Positions 11,025-20,807 of a DNA stretch of 64,000 bases are shown here, piece after piece. The translations under genes and the position numbers were made by a program. The stretch's first letter is position 1. The number at the start of each line of letters is the position of its first letter. Below the pieces are notes generated by a model that worked only from the letters and a program-made list of their open reading frames with translations, searched no databases and had not been told where the DNA came from. Source of the DNA: Patiria pectinifera. Its lineage: Eukaryota > Echinodermata > Asteroidea > Valvatida > Asterinidae. The DNA is taken from positions 2,155,001 through 2,219,000 of the forward strand of contig CM057135.1 of NCBI GenBank assembly GCA_029964075.1, in the 5' to 3' direction.

Positions 11025-11122
11025 ATCACTGCTTCTGGTAGATCGATCCTGACCCCTCTCACCCTGTGGTTTCTTTGGCTAGCTGTCCCGTCACTCTCAG
11101 TGGATCCCACCGCTGCCACCAA

Positions 11123-11662
11123 TGTAACGTGCGTCGCCTAGTCGGTCCCTTGCCTCTCTGGCCCAGTCCCGATGGAGTTCAAGCACCTGCGGTTGGAGGC
11201 CACAGCACCAAGTGACGAACAGCACTCCCAAATCTGCTCCACCAGGGGAAAGCGCTAACTCAATGTGTGTTTGGGATTTAGGGGATTGGGTGGATTAACC
11301 TGTGGTTTTGGGTGGATTAGCCACTGGTTGGGGTGGTTGACCGGTGGCTCTGGGTGGCTGACCGGTGGTTCAGGGTGGCTGACCAGTGGCTTAAGTGGCT
11401 CAAGTGGCTCAAGTGGGGGAGACTTACACCCTAATTATTGACAATTAGACAATAAAACTGAGACAGGAGACTTCTTTGACTTCTTTGGTCCCACCAGGCG
11501 AAGAAGTGAGATTTATTCTCTCGAACTGTGCCTTTTATAGGCCAACATGGTCATATACATTCACATACAATAAATGTCCCTCATTACTAAAGTACACAGG
11601 GTGTCTCAACCAATGAAAATGCAGTATTGCTCAGTAGATGACTTAAGCCACGCCCCCTAACA
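11123..11662 (-). repeat. 5' LTR of Gypsy 1
   Basis: The LTR runs (minus strand) from TGTTAGGGGGCGTGGC to GACGCACGTTACA, 540 bp, with the TG...CA ends typical of LTRs. The minus-strand sequence TATAAAAGGC at about 11533-11542 could be the TATA box. Immediately downstream on the minus strand, TTGGTGGCAGCGGTGG is in the position of a tRNA primer-binding site; the tRNA is not assigned. The 59 bases at the 7273-11123-type end recur at 7273-7331. Confidence 0.78.
11262..11435. repeat. Degenerate minisatellite inside the LTR
   Basis: Repeated units of roughly 22-28 bp built on GGGTGGCTGACCGGTGG and GGGTGGATTAGCC, ending in GTGGCTCAA steps. It lies wholly within the 5' LTR of Gypsy 1. Confidence 0.6.
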
Positions 11663-12325
11663 GCGCTGGCCAATTAAATGCTGATGTTCTAGTATGAGTG
11701 ACTGGGCACTAAAGAAAAGTCACTATACAGTTCATGTTAATGTTTAAAATTTATAGTTGATGATTCATCACTTTACTCTTTGTAGAAAATGCAGCCTGGA
11801 TGTTCTGAGCTGAATCTGCGCAATGCAAAAAACAAACAAACAAACACATTTTTACTTCAAATTGAATTTTATTTAAGGTTGCCGTTAAGCGCACTCTTTA
11901 CTCTTGCGCAAACTTAATGTACTCCCTCCTGAGTTGATTATCTTATGAATGAATTTCATTCGAAGGCAAATCAACTCATGATGGAGTACAATAAGCTTGC
12001 GCAAGAGTCAAGATGGCGCTTGACACTGCCAAAGGCCCTTGCATGCTATCAATTTCATCAAATGACAAAATTATGCTGCTAACAATGTTAATAAAGAATG
12101 TGCTCTAATTATAATTGCTTCAATGTTTTCAAAAGTTTGTATGACAGTTTATTGGTGAAAAAGATCACAAAAGATGATGGCGAGAATTGAAAAATTGCAG
12201 TGTACTCATTTCATGTAAAGTACATGTACTTGTACAACCTGGCCATAACTTTAAATACTCGTATGTGGTTGATGGACTTCACCCCTGCGAGCGGCTTGAA
12301 GTAGGTCATAAAAAATGCCTGCCAA
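11663..12325. other. Intronic DNA, one short inverted pair
   Basis: No coding frame seen. Around 11898-12017 the plus strand reads CTCTTGCGCAAACTTAATGT and, inverted, ACAATAAGCTTGCGCAAGAG, with GAGTTGATT/AATCAACTC between. This suggests a small foldback or MITE of about 120 bp. Confidence 0.45.
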
Positions 12326-13186
12326 TTAGGTAGGCACATTGACCTCCCCTTCTTCGTTGCCTACAATACATGGGACGTTCACACCAGCAACCGAACTCTC
12401 CTTGCAGAGTTGCTCGATGTCACCGAGGCAGGACACTTGTCGAATTCTGTATGCCTTTTTCAGCAATCCAAAACACCAGTCTGGCGCGAACTTGGTGTGG
12501 CCGACAACTAGGAAATGAAGGTGAATGTTAGTGTGTAGACTATGGATAGTCCGCCACAGCAGGTACCACATGGTGTATCTGTTTTTATTCTGCCCACTGC
12601 AGTTGTCGCAATTTAAGTGCACAGTTTCTTCTCCAAATCGATAGTGTTCAAAAAAATAGTGAAAATAACTCAATACAGAGTTTGACCCTTTGCTGATGGC
12701 CATACCCTCGTCAATGAAGAAATTTACTTGTTGTGGCAGTGCCTCGCAACATACTCCAAGTATGCCACACTTCCGAGGGCACAAGAAGTAGATTGGACCG
12801 GGCTGTTGCGGATCTGATGGAAAGTGAACCTGCTGGGCATAGTCGAAACTGTAATGCATTATTATCTTTTGTGAGTTGGCAGGATGTGGGCCCAGTTTCC
12901 GCTGCGGTAGTCGCATCTCCTTTGATTCCTCAACAAGCTGCTTATACAGCGCCCTCTCTGTGTTCACGTGGTGAAGATGGACCTGCTGAGCAGCCAGTCA
13001 GTGCTGCTTCTCTTCGTCCTGCAGGTTAGCGCTGCGGTACACGGAGCTGTTATTCTGGTGGCAGACCCAGCACAGATCCGTCATTGGTCTTGTTGTTAGG
13101 ATGAAAGGGCAGAACTGGCGCCAAATCTTAGCAAACGTTGTACATTTTGCTACTCGAAGCAATGTCAGTCCTGTTAACACACACAC
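12326..13186 (-). pseudogene. C-terminal part of a transposase-like gene (family A, copy 1)
   Basis: The frame reads FAKIWRQFCPFILTTRPMTD, LCWVCHQNNSSVYRS, an in-frame TGA at 12998, then HHVNTERALYKQLVEESKEM, HYSFDYAQQVHFPSDPQQ, GPIYFLCPRKCGILGV, HLNCDNCSGQNKNRYTMWYL and GHTKFAPDWCFGLLKKAYR. The D-N-C-x-G-Q-N-K-N block and the later GHTKF-P-D block look like the Asp-bearing strands of an RNase-H-fold transposase. I recall this domain as DUF7869, widespread in invertebrate genomes, but have not checked. Homologous exons occur on the other strand at 56709-59335. The single TGA breaks an otherwise clean 280-codon frame. It lies in the long intron of the RAG1-like gene. Confidence 0.6.
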
Positions 13187-13236
13187 AATAAAACAAATAA
13201 ATAAATAAATGCTTACCTACCCAACACAAACAATTA

Positions 13237-13399
13237 CAGTCGAACGTCAATAGTAAGAGCACTGTTAATACAACATTCTGCTTACAACAAGGACAAATTT
13301 AGGTCCCAATTGCTTTTTTTTTTCATTGTTTTCATTCCTGATAATACAAGGTTCCTGTTGTAACAAGGTAATCTGCAAAGTCCAGAGGACGTTCGACTG
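13237..13399. mobile_element. pogo/Tigger-like MITE
   Basis: A 163-bp element begins CAGTCGAACGTC and ends with the inverse (GACGTTCGACTG). It is flanked by TA on both sides (13235-13236, 13400-13401). TA duplication and CAGT ends fit the Tc1/mariner-pogo group. No coding capacity. Confidence 0.78.
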
Positions 13400-13429
13400 T
13401 ATGCCCCATTATCATCCAACTTAAAAATC

Positions 13430-13789
13430 ACTTATTCTAAGGGCCAACAAATCCTTGGTTCTGGTTCTTCTACAGCCATCTTCTAAAAAAGACTGTAGTT
13501 GTGGCATATGGACTGAAGTGTCCTCATGGTTGATGAAACCCTGTCATCAATGGGCTTCTGCATAGCTTCCTTGCTGGCCAAGCAGTATAGGCAACACTGC
13601 CGAGCTTTGAACAAAAAAAAGTTCATATTTTGAAAAGAGCTGATACTTAAAAAAAAAACAAAGAACATTCTTTGCAAATGAAATTCATGTACAATGTACA
13701 CATTCATGCATTACCATTTGCTCCATAGATGCCATACAGCTTTGTTAAGAGCTCATAGTCACCGAAGCAGAACAGACGGATGGTGTGCC
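13430..13789 (-). CDS. Exons F and G: second Asp block and zinc Cys pair
   Basis: Exon F (13715-13789) has a clean TTTTTTCATAG acceptor and a G|GTAATG donor. It encodes HTIRLFCFGDYELLTKLYG followed by IYGANG. Exon G starts at 13596 after CGGCAG and encodes CCLYCLASKEAMQKPIDDR and STMRTLQSICHNY, then shifts frame at a T-run into FLEDGCRRTRTK. In RAG1, D708 (in RGTGYDEKL) is followed about 20 residues later by the CTLC zinc pair; here GDYE is followed by CLYC at a similar distance. This is the best-preserved part of the gene. Confidence 0.6.
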
Positions 13790-13965
13790 CTATGAAAAAA
13801 AATAATGGAAAGCGAAAAATGAATTTTGCATGATGCCATATTCATAATGTCTGATACAATCAATTAGAATTTACATCAACAATACATACAACACCACAAA
13901 ATCCACCAGCCAAGCTTATAAAAAGAAATCAGAACAAGTCATTAAGTGAAGAAATTTGAACTTAC

Positions 13966-14201
13966 TTCCATTGTTGTTCAGTCAGTTTGTTGATCTGGCT
14001 GGCGATTCTTGGTAGTGTTCTTTTGAAATTCTGGGTGGAGTCATTTCCCTCATATCATGCAAACACTACCGTATTTTGAAGGCTGTTTGGATTTTGTTCA
14101 TTGACTATTTGATATTCCATCTTGAAAGACGAACCCCCTTTATCGCCCCCTATATTTCACTAGCAGTAATCACACCGTTGTGCCAGGTCAGGGAGCCACA
14201 C
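13966..14201 (-). CDS. Exon E: first catalytic-Asp block of the RAG1-like core
   Basis: Acceptor TTTAACAG ends at 14202 and donor GTAAGT starts at 13965. The exon reads SLTWHNGVITASEI, then in another frame GGDKGGSSFKMEYQIVNEQN, PNSLQNTVVFA, a TGA, and YEGNDSTQN. The Asp of GGDKGG is in the place of RAG1 D600, where a D in a Gly-rich loop precedes a run of strand residues. A few codons seem to be missing between ASEI and GGDKGG. Together with the TGA this shows decay, although the Asp itself is preserved. Equating this Asp with D600 is inference. Confidence 0.55.
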
Positions 14202-14330
14202 CTGTTAAAGTATATTAAACAAGGTGATATCCATCAGTGTTCATACATGTACTTATATAAGTTGTACCTTATTTGTACTCCGATAGATGTACATGTACAT
14301 ATACATGTATTTTTTATTTTATTTGGATAC

Positions 14331-15618
14331 TCCCTCTATCAGTCTGTCAAGATAATCAAACACCATCTTGCCAAGATCATTAATGCTGGCGTAGGGTACA
14401 ATCCGCATTTCAAAGCCCCGAGTCGCATCAGCTTTAGTACCGGGGAACATCAACTCCACCACCTCAGCCTCTAGGTAGTTTTTCTAGCAGCTCCTTCTGC
14501 TGAATTATCATTGATCTTTCCTATGGTAAAGTCGATCCAACATACCTGTCACAGAAAAAAAAAATTAAGGAAAAGGATAAATTTACAAATGTACAATATA
14601 CATGTAGTTGTATTGCCCCAAAAAATATGGATGTTCATGTACATGTCACCTTTTAGAATTAAAAACTTAATACATAAAATGTCTTATGTACCGTCACTTA
14701 AACCAACACTTGGATCAGTTACCGTATACATTTTATTTGTTCTGAAACATGTAAGTACATGTGTAATGTGTTGTGTACATAACTAATTGTGTGAAATGTA
14801 CTTTCTATATTACAGATGGGTGAAACAAATAACAATACCTACCTTAAAATTTTCCTGACCTGGTCCTATGCGAGGTGGCAGTCCCTCATCATAGCCAGGG
14901 CTCTGTTTGCTTGCTGTTTCTTGGGGGTGGGAGTTGAGGTCTTTTGGCTTTCTTGGGGTCACTTGTTTTCAGTATCTTTTCGTTAGGACACGGTGCATCA
15001 TATTCTTGTTCTCGTTTACTTTTAGACACCTGTTGAATATGTGCAGGCTGATGGAGAAAAGCAAAAGTACTGACTATTGTTATGTACAATTATATTTATT
15101 TCATTCATTTAACTTGCAATTTCTATTTTGTTTAGACAATTAACATTTATTGAAAAACTTCATAGAAATATTTATTAAATAATTGATCGTTTAAGTTATT
15201 CTCTAGTCAATCTTTTAATTAACATGCATGTTAACTAATTAACATACTACCTAATGTATTTGTAGTTACTGAAATTGTGACGATTTTTAAGTATGTAAAT
15301 ATCAACCACATTCTGGTTTCATTTAAACGTACCCGTCCTCCTGTGTTCAATGTTGCTTCTTTGATGAGCTGTTGTAGCTTTAGCCACGTCCATCTATCAG
15401 TTGCACGTTCTATTTCGTAGGGTATCGGTTGACCTCTTTGGTGTGTAAGGACCTCCTCTCTCAAGATTTTGGCTGCGTTTGCCACTGATAATGACTCTGA
15501 TAACGACTCTTGGCCATCTACAAAATTATTCGACTTGACAATTGTCACCTTTGGTAGAGGAGTTGCAGGATTTTCACACGTATGGTGAAATATTTTTTGC
15601 AGACTTTCCTATTGTACC
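14331..15618 (-). CDS. Exons of the linker between RING and catalytic core
   Basis: Three blocks are visible. 15333-15618 gives IFHHTCENPATPLPKV and NAAKILREEVLTHQRGQPIP, ending GGR before a GTACG donor. 14843-15047, behind a CAG acceptor, gives HIQQVSKSKREQEYD, a Lys/Pro-rich stretch and (in another frame) RALAMMRDCHLA, ending AAG|GTAGGT. 14331-14545, behind ACAG, gives IIQQKELLEKLP, then VELMFPGTKAD and GKMVFDYLDRLIEG before a GTATCC donor. In families with this architecture such segments join the zinc N-terminus to the DDE core. Frame changes inside the second and third blocks argue against a working product. Exon limits are read by eye. Confidence 0.45.
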
Positions 15619-16074
15619 CTACTGGGTACAAACTAAATGTAAGTTGTTTAGCTGTACATTTAGGATTCTAGAACTGCGGTCTACTTGGTGGAAATTAATC
15701 TGTTTCCCGCATACAGGACATGGTACATCTGACTGTTTGAGAAACTGAAAGTACTTGGTGAGGCACTGTACACAAAAATTGTGTTCACAAGAAGACTGTA
15801 GGCATGGGGATGGCAATAAACAAAGGTAAATGGGGCACGTAAAAAGGGAATGTTCCTCATGTCTGCCAAGTATCTCGATGTATGGTTCAGTCTCTGTGAC
15901 ACTGTCAATAATGCCAGAGAAAATGATGATTGATACGGCAGAGAATGGTAGATTACCGAGTAGGGATGATGATTGTTTTTCAACAACTCGTTTAGATTTT
16001 TGGGGTCCTCCTCCTTGGAGTGATTGTTCAAATCGTTCACATACAGCACAACTGCCAAGTCTAGGATGTTTTGC
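15619..16074 (-). CDS. Exon B: Cys pair plus RING finger, RAG1 style
   Basis: The block continues the same frame: KHPRLGSCAVCERFEQSLQG, then about 60 residues, then a RING finger (FTCPIYLC, CEHNFCVQCL, DVPCPVCGKQI), followed by RSSRILNVQLNNLHLVC. The spacing matches RAG1's RING and the leucine-rich segment ending in Cys behind it. The second zinc Cys of the RING reads Tyr (CPIY instead of CPIC), so one metal site is probably lost. The block ends at TAG 15619, after which the expected HHTCENP continuation is in another frame. RAG1's RING is a ubiquitin ligase; no such activity is claimed here. Confidence 0.62.
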   Translation of the reverse strand, partial: AKHPRLGSCAVCERFEQSLQGGGPQKSKRVVEKQSSSLLGNLPFSAVSIIIFSGIIDSVTETEPYIEILGRHEEHSLFTCPIYLCLLPSPCLQSSCEHNFCVQCLTKYFQFLKQSDVPCPVCGKQINFHQVDRSSRILNVQLNNLHLVCTQ

Positions 16075-16323
16075 TTAAACTATTTCAGCTGCTCTGCTAA
16101 CATTATTGTATTTCTGAGTTTGTGCCTGGTAGTGCCTTACTTTCCTGGAACAGTTTTCACAGAGAGAATTTGGGTGTTGATCTGGTACATCAGTCCATGT
16201 GCTTATCTGAAAGACGGCAAATATCTCCTTCCTGTTGCCATGGCACAAAGTGGGTCCTCGTTTTGTAATTGTCAGTTGCCTGGCTGACGCAGTTCTACCT
16301 CCACATACTCTACACACAAACAC
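16075..16323 (-). CDS. Exon A: N-terminal zinc domain of the RAG1-like gene
   Basis: The frame opens at ATG 16323 and has C-x2-C at once (CRVCGG), then KEIFAVFQI, then DVPDQHPNSLCENC with a second C-x2-C. RAG1 N-termini have the same layout: Cys pair, a short hydrophobic stretch, then HP-x3-C-x2-C. The frame meets TAA at 16075 but continues in the same register into the next block, so the stop looks like a point nonsense change and not a true end. Its role in RAG1 relatives is zinc-dependent folding and protein contact; in this copy it is probably not expressed. Confidence 0.6.
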   Translation of the reverse strand: MFVCRVCGGRTASARQLTITKRGPTLCHGNRKEIFAVFQISTWTDVPDQHPNSLCENCSRKVRHYQAQTQKYNNVSRAAEIV

Positions 16324-16324
16324 A

Positions 16325-16512
16325 TTGCTGTGTCACTTGACTCACTTTTGGACGATTTTAGTGAGTCATAGTAAATTTGACTCGTATTTAACACCATATG
16401 CATCGCATCAGACTCACTGAAATTTACGTAGCGAGTCAAAAGGGCATTGACTCACTTAGAATGTTTATTGTTGACTCACCTGTCCCTTGAAAATGAGTCT
16501 GGTTTGACATTA
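16325..16512. repeat. GACTCA/TGAGTC-rich repeat, left part
   Basis: At least six GACTCA or TGAGTC hexamers lie in about 190 bases, many followed by an A- or C-rich step (TTGACTCACTTTTGG, ATTGACTCACTTAG). The same motif density resumes at 21590-21835, beyond the inserted MITE and TIR element, so both parts may be one interrupted repeat. Confidence 0.55.
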
Positions 16513-16888
16513 GGCCAAAAAAAAAAGTCTCCGGTTTCTGGTATGGAGCTTGTTCCAAAAGTGGTGCGGCGACGCGGCTTTTTTTGTTTTGTTACCTGGT
16601 TTTTTTTTTTTTGGCTTCAAATGTCGGCTGATGACCGCAAATGGTGCCCGACTAAACTTAGTGCAAATATATGGGAGTCCAGAGAGGCCACATAAATCTT
16701 ATTCTCGATCATAACCCCATCTAAAAACACGTTAAAATTGTTCAGCAGCAGAATTCCAGTCAAACCAGTGAGTTTGGCGGTTTTGAAACATCATCTTGTA
16801 TTGAAAAAAAAAACTTTTTCATTTTGCCGACGCGCATGGCTACGGCGACGCGCGCGCATACCAGAAACCGGAGACTTTTTTTTTGGCC
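16513..16888. mobile_element. PIF/Harbinger-like MITE, copy 2
   Basis: A 376-bp near-identical relative of the element at 6046-6425, with the same GGCC...GTCTCCGGTTTCTGGTATG ends and flanking TTA duplications (16510-16512 and 16889-16891). High identity between the copies suggests recent mobility. Confidence 0.85.
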
Positions 16889-18189
16889 TTATTAGTCCGT
16901 GGGACGAGAGCCCGAAAACGCTTTAGTTTTCGAGATAGGCGATCTGGTTCACCGAATTTTATAAAACTTGCCAGATATGTAGATTATGGTGTACCATATC
17001 AGAAAAACGTTGTTCCCCGGTCCAAGAATTGTTTGAGAATGAGAAATTCTACGACAAAAACACGCACGAATTGTGCATGAGAAAAAAGAAAGAAATAGCG
17101 CCCTCTTTTGACACAGCAAATATACATGTTACACGCCATGCATGCGCGGGCGAGGCGGGTTCGCCCGTCTTGCTGAACATTTGTTTAATGTTAGTTTCTA
17201 GCCTTTTTATTTGTAATTATTTCTAAAGCAAGATGCTTATTACAGTTAAATTAAATTTGAAATAACCAGGCAGTTCCTTATATTATAAAATATCTTGTAA
17301 ATGACAAGCCTTTATGAAAGAATAATGTGTAAAACCCATGAGCCCCAGAACTTGCAAGTTGCTTCGTTATGATATCCCACAAAACTGTAAATCAGTCAAT
17401 CTTCTCTAAATGGCTGCTAGTTAGCTGAAACGCATGATCATCATTAAAATGGGGCAGGTGTCATACTTAAATTGATTTAAATTTAGATTAAATTTGATAA
17501 GAACGATTTGAAACAATAAATAACAAATACGATCCAAATACTGTTTCTATAATTTTTTTATTCCAACTTGGATGTGCTGTACATGACATACTGCATTCAG
17601 CCAAAAGAAATACACAGATGGAAAAATCTTAATCAGTTAGTGTTGTTTTCTTGAATGAACAATTTGAGTAAAGACGGCAGGTACCTCAAACAGGATGAGT
17701 TCATGTATTCCAAATTAAATGACAAAGATCCTCCCCAGAAGAAAGAGCCCCAAAAGAACAGCTTCCAGTAGCAGATAACTTTACAAAAGTTGTTTAAGGT
17801 GTGCAGGCATTCCACTTTAAGTAAAAACTTAGATTCAAAACCATCTAGTATACATTTGTTTCTTGAACTTCTGTTTTAAATGACGATACAATTAATTATT
17901 TCCTTTTTGGCCCTATCCATTCCCCAAATCCCAATATACACCACATCAAACATTCATAAGGGTTTAATACAACTTCAAACACACCTTATGCAGTGTTACA
18001 TGTATCTTTTTGCCAATTTGGTTAACAGCCTTCATGAAAAAGAAATTAAAACAAAAATAAGTTTTCTAAATGCCAGTTTGTAAACAAACACAAATGTGTT
18101 TTCACAGATATCAATTATTCTGACCACACCAATGCAATGGCACTTCCTCAGTTGAATTTCTGCAATTACAGTACATGTATAAGTGTCAA

Positions 18190-20807
18190 ATACAAGAAAC
18201 AATAAGAGCAATTACACAAATGCACCGAAACAATTCTGAGCACATCCATTTTGGATTTGACAATGTGCATAAGAAGTTCTCCATTGTTGTTGTCTTCCGC
18301 CGCCTGTAGCAATCTTTCAGCCTGTAGGGTAGTATATGTGACCAGGGGTTCTTGCCCCCTCTTCCTTGTGACTCGGCAGGTCACACACTTCTCCTTCCTG
18401 CAAAGGATGCACTGTTTGGGAAAACATGTTGTGATCTTGCTGCAGTCTTGGAAACCGTTTGCGTGGCTGACCGGAGTCTTCTCGTTTTCACAGGGGGGTG
18501 GGGAACCTTTTTGGCTGTTTCAGTTTCTAGAATACACTAGAGAAACAGAAAATACAATCTTATTCAACTGTTTACATGTAATTAACATTTATTTGGTTGT
18601 ATTTATTGAAATAAGGCCACTTTTTTCAATGAAAATGTTGTGTTGCTCTCAAAGAAACAAAATCAGGAGGGTATATGTCATGTTTCTTCCTTAAATTTGT
18701 GAGATTATCTTGGGGGTGTCGGTTGGGGAGGGTAAACAACAGTATACATTAAAACCTTCCCCTTCTTTGAAATTACAAATAAATGGAAAGAAAGTTATCA
18801 GTTCTTGGGCCTAATACTGGTATACACAAGTGCATGTACATGGCCATGTATATATTTGTGGATGGTACACTAGCCCAGGTGGACTCCCTTTCCTCCCTAC
18901 GTTACACGTACATTGCGTTTTTATAGCTTTCAAAAGCTACATTAAACTCTTTGGACTGTCTTTTCGTAAACAAAATACATTTCACATGGACACTGGTTGA
19001 ACTGAACTATATGACAACAGTTTTCCAGTGTAACTTAGTTACAGACATCAGATAAATACTGGGGGAGGGAGATTATCAAAGGCACCTCACAAATATACTT
19101 GTATAAGTTTATCACACCATCCTCCCCCTGCAGTTTTTTTTTTCATGAAGGTTACCAAATTTGTTAATGAATAGAAATGGAAGCAGCAGTTTCTATACAA
19201 ATAAAATGTACCTGCAACTTTAGACTTCTCTTTTTGCTGGGCTTGAACTGCTCTCTTCACCTTGGACTTGTCAGTGTACTGACTGTAGCATGACCTATAC
19301 AGAAAGAAAATGTGGAGGTTTACATTTACATAGTACCAACATGACCAATAGGCCTACCATGACTACACAATTGCAAGGCACTAACATCAGAACATGTTCA
19401 CTAACGTTTATACACAATCACTGACTGCATTTAAGGGCCCTGTCACACTTCTGCGTATCCTAATTCCTTATGAGTTGCGCATTGACATTTTTTTCATACG
19501 CAGTCGTACGCACAATACGCACCTCATATGCATCTCTATCGTTTTGTGTAGGTTTTATGTACGCATATATACGCATGGTACGGCCCAGTACGCAGGATAG
19601 TTTTGGGCATGCACAAAACTACGCTGCGTACGCTGTTACGCAGGTCATAAGTTATAAATACGCAGCGCATCGGTCCCGCATCGGTCGAGTGCGTTATGAG
19701 TACGCTATGTGTTCGTGACGCACCCCGTCTGCATATGAGCCGCCTGTATTGGACCTATACATAGCGTACTTGCAGCGCAGATGCAACGCACGCTGGACGG
19801 CGAGCGGCGGAAATGTGGCGGGAATACGCTCAGAAGTGCGTCAAGCATGCGGTCGGCATAAGTCGGGTGCGTCCGGAATACGCTCGGCATGCGCACTGCA
19901 TACTGACCTATTCGCAGCCCAAAAAATAACGTTGTGCACTGCGTACGCAACACATACGCATCTCATACGCAATGGATGGGCTGAATTCGTTACTTGTACG
20001 CTACATGTGCGACGCACATAAGTCAAAGTAATCCAAAAAAAATTGACGTTTTGAGCGTACGGCTGCGTATTGAAAATTTTTGATAAGGAACTCATAAGGA
20101 ATTAGGATACGCAAAGGAGGCTCCACGTAGTATGACCATGATGACAGGGGCTTTAGTAGTTTTAGGAAGGCATAAAAATCTACACGTACTGTGCATGCAG
20201 GCCCCCCTATGCCATGAATTTTCAGAGCCCCCCCCCCCCTTAATGCCCTTGCCCTTATTTTATCTCGATCATCATGATCATAAAAAAGTCAAGTCATCTG
20301 GTCATGGACTAGACCCGTGAACGTGGCGTTGTAACTTTTTTACTAGACATTTATATTACACAATCTCGAAGTGAAGGGAAGTGTACGATTTGTATCTCAC
20401 CGATGATGACCGGCATTCTCTAGGATCGTGACCGCATACTGACGGGCTGATCATGCTGATCCGTAGCAACACTTGCGCCGGCTGACGTGGCGCATGTTTT
20501 GGCGATGAACTGCCTTGGCCCTTGCTATCTCGGCTTGCGGTCCTTTTGTGAAGGCCTTCCAGACGTCGGTATGCTCAAGGAAACGTGACCAGCTGTGCCC
20601 CGTAAATAACTGCACTTCACCCTTTCCAGTCGGAAAGTGCATGAGACACTGAACTGATGATTTTGGAGCATTTTCACCTTCTGTCTCCGCTGCGGTCTCG
20701 GACTCGCGGTACTTGCTTCCGATGACATGGACGACGCCATGTTGGACTCGCCTCTTGTCGACGTATATAGAACGTGCAATTTGATTGGTTCTTTGGCGAC
20801 GCAACAC
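18190..20807 (-). pseudogene. Exon-like blocks of an unassigned Cys-rich gene inside the TIR element
   Basis: 20440-20807 reads VQHGVVHVIGSKYRESETAA, SSVQCLMHFPTGKGEVQLF and HTDVWKAFTKGPQAEIARA. About 19210-19296 reads SCYSQYTDKSKVKRAVQA followed by a GTACA donor. 18190-18525 reads PVKTRRLRSATQTVSKTA, then in another frame KQCILCRKEKCVTCRV, EPLVTYTTLQAERLLQAAED and ELLMHI. I recall CxxCxKxK...LxxAA...SCYxxYT modules at the N-terminus of large invertebrate repeat-associated genes, which need a search to confirm. Frame changes between and within blocks suggest decay. Function unknown. Confidence 0.42.
19434..20152. repeat. Foldback insertion packed with ACGCA/TGCGT motifs
   Basis: A 24-bp perfect inverted pair (GCGTATCCTAATTCCTTATG... 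at 19453-19476, inverse at 20089-20112) bounds a stretch with dozens of TACGCA, ATACGC or TGCGTA words. Outer ends read AAGGGCCCTGTCACAC and GACAGGGGCTTT, similar to P-type or foldback MITE ends. Readings in all frames are rich in Tyr/Ala/Arg by composition only. Confidence 0.6.

Larger units (their letters stand above)
7273..11662 (-). mobile_element. Gypsy LTR retrotransposon 1, internally deleted
   Basis: On the minus strand the order is 5' LTR (11662-11123), gag, protease, RT and RNase H, then an abrupt fusion to the last roughly 59 bp of the 3' LTR (7331-7273). The integrase and most of the 3' LTR are gone. The gene order and the YLDD box assign it to Ty3/Gypsy. Coding frames are broken many times. 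It sits in the long intron of the RAG1-like gene, same strand. No matching target duplication was found, consistent with later rearrangement. Confidence 0.85.
3490..16323 (-). pseudogene. RAG1-like transposase gene, spread over about 12 broken exons (whole locus)
   Basis: Minus-strand blocks between 16323 and 3490 occur in the same N-to-C order as RAG1: CRVCGG/LCENC zinc motif, CAVCERF, RING finger, linker exons, GGDKGG, FGDYELL, CLYCL, LPSLHVSLGVF, an RQAFHG block, H-x4-H, and NEQGGE. RAG1 is the DDE recombinase of V(D)J joining and descends from a transposase; its catalytic residues (mouse D600, D708, E962) and zinc ligands (C727/C730, H937/H942) sit in the same relative places. In the last block the Glu lies 21 residues after the second His, against 20 in RAG1. 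Most borders have GT/AG signals. The gene contains in-frame stops (TAA 16075, TAG 15619, TGA in exons E and K) and frameshifts. The 13.4-5.4 kb intron hosts other mobile elements. RAG1 relationship is inference from motif order. An alternative is a related RAG/Transib-like transposase family with a RAG1-type N-terminus (N-RAG). Confidence 0.6.

Noticed and set aside
15619-16074. Host E3 ubiquitin ligase from the RING finger
   Set aside because: The RING is preceded by the RAG1-type Cys motifs and followed by the RAG1-type Leu-rich/Cys segment; one zinc Cys is also missing.
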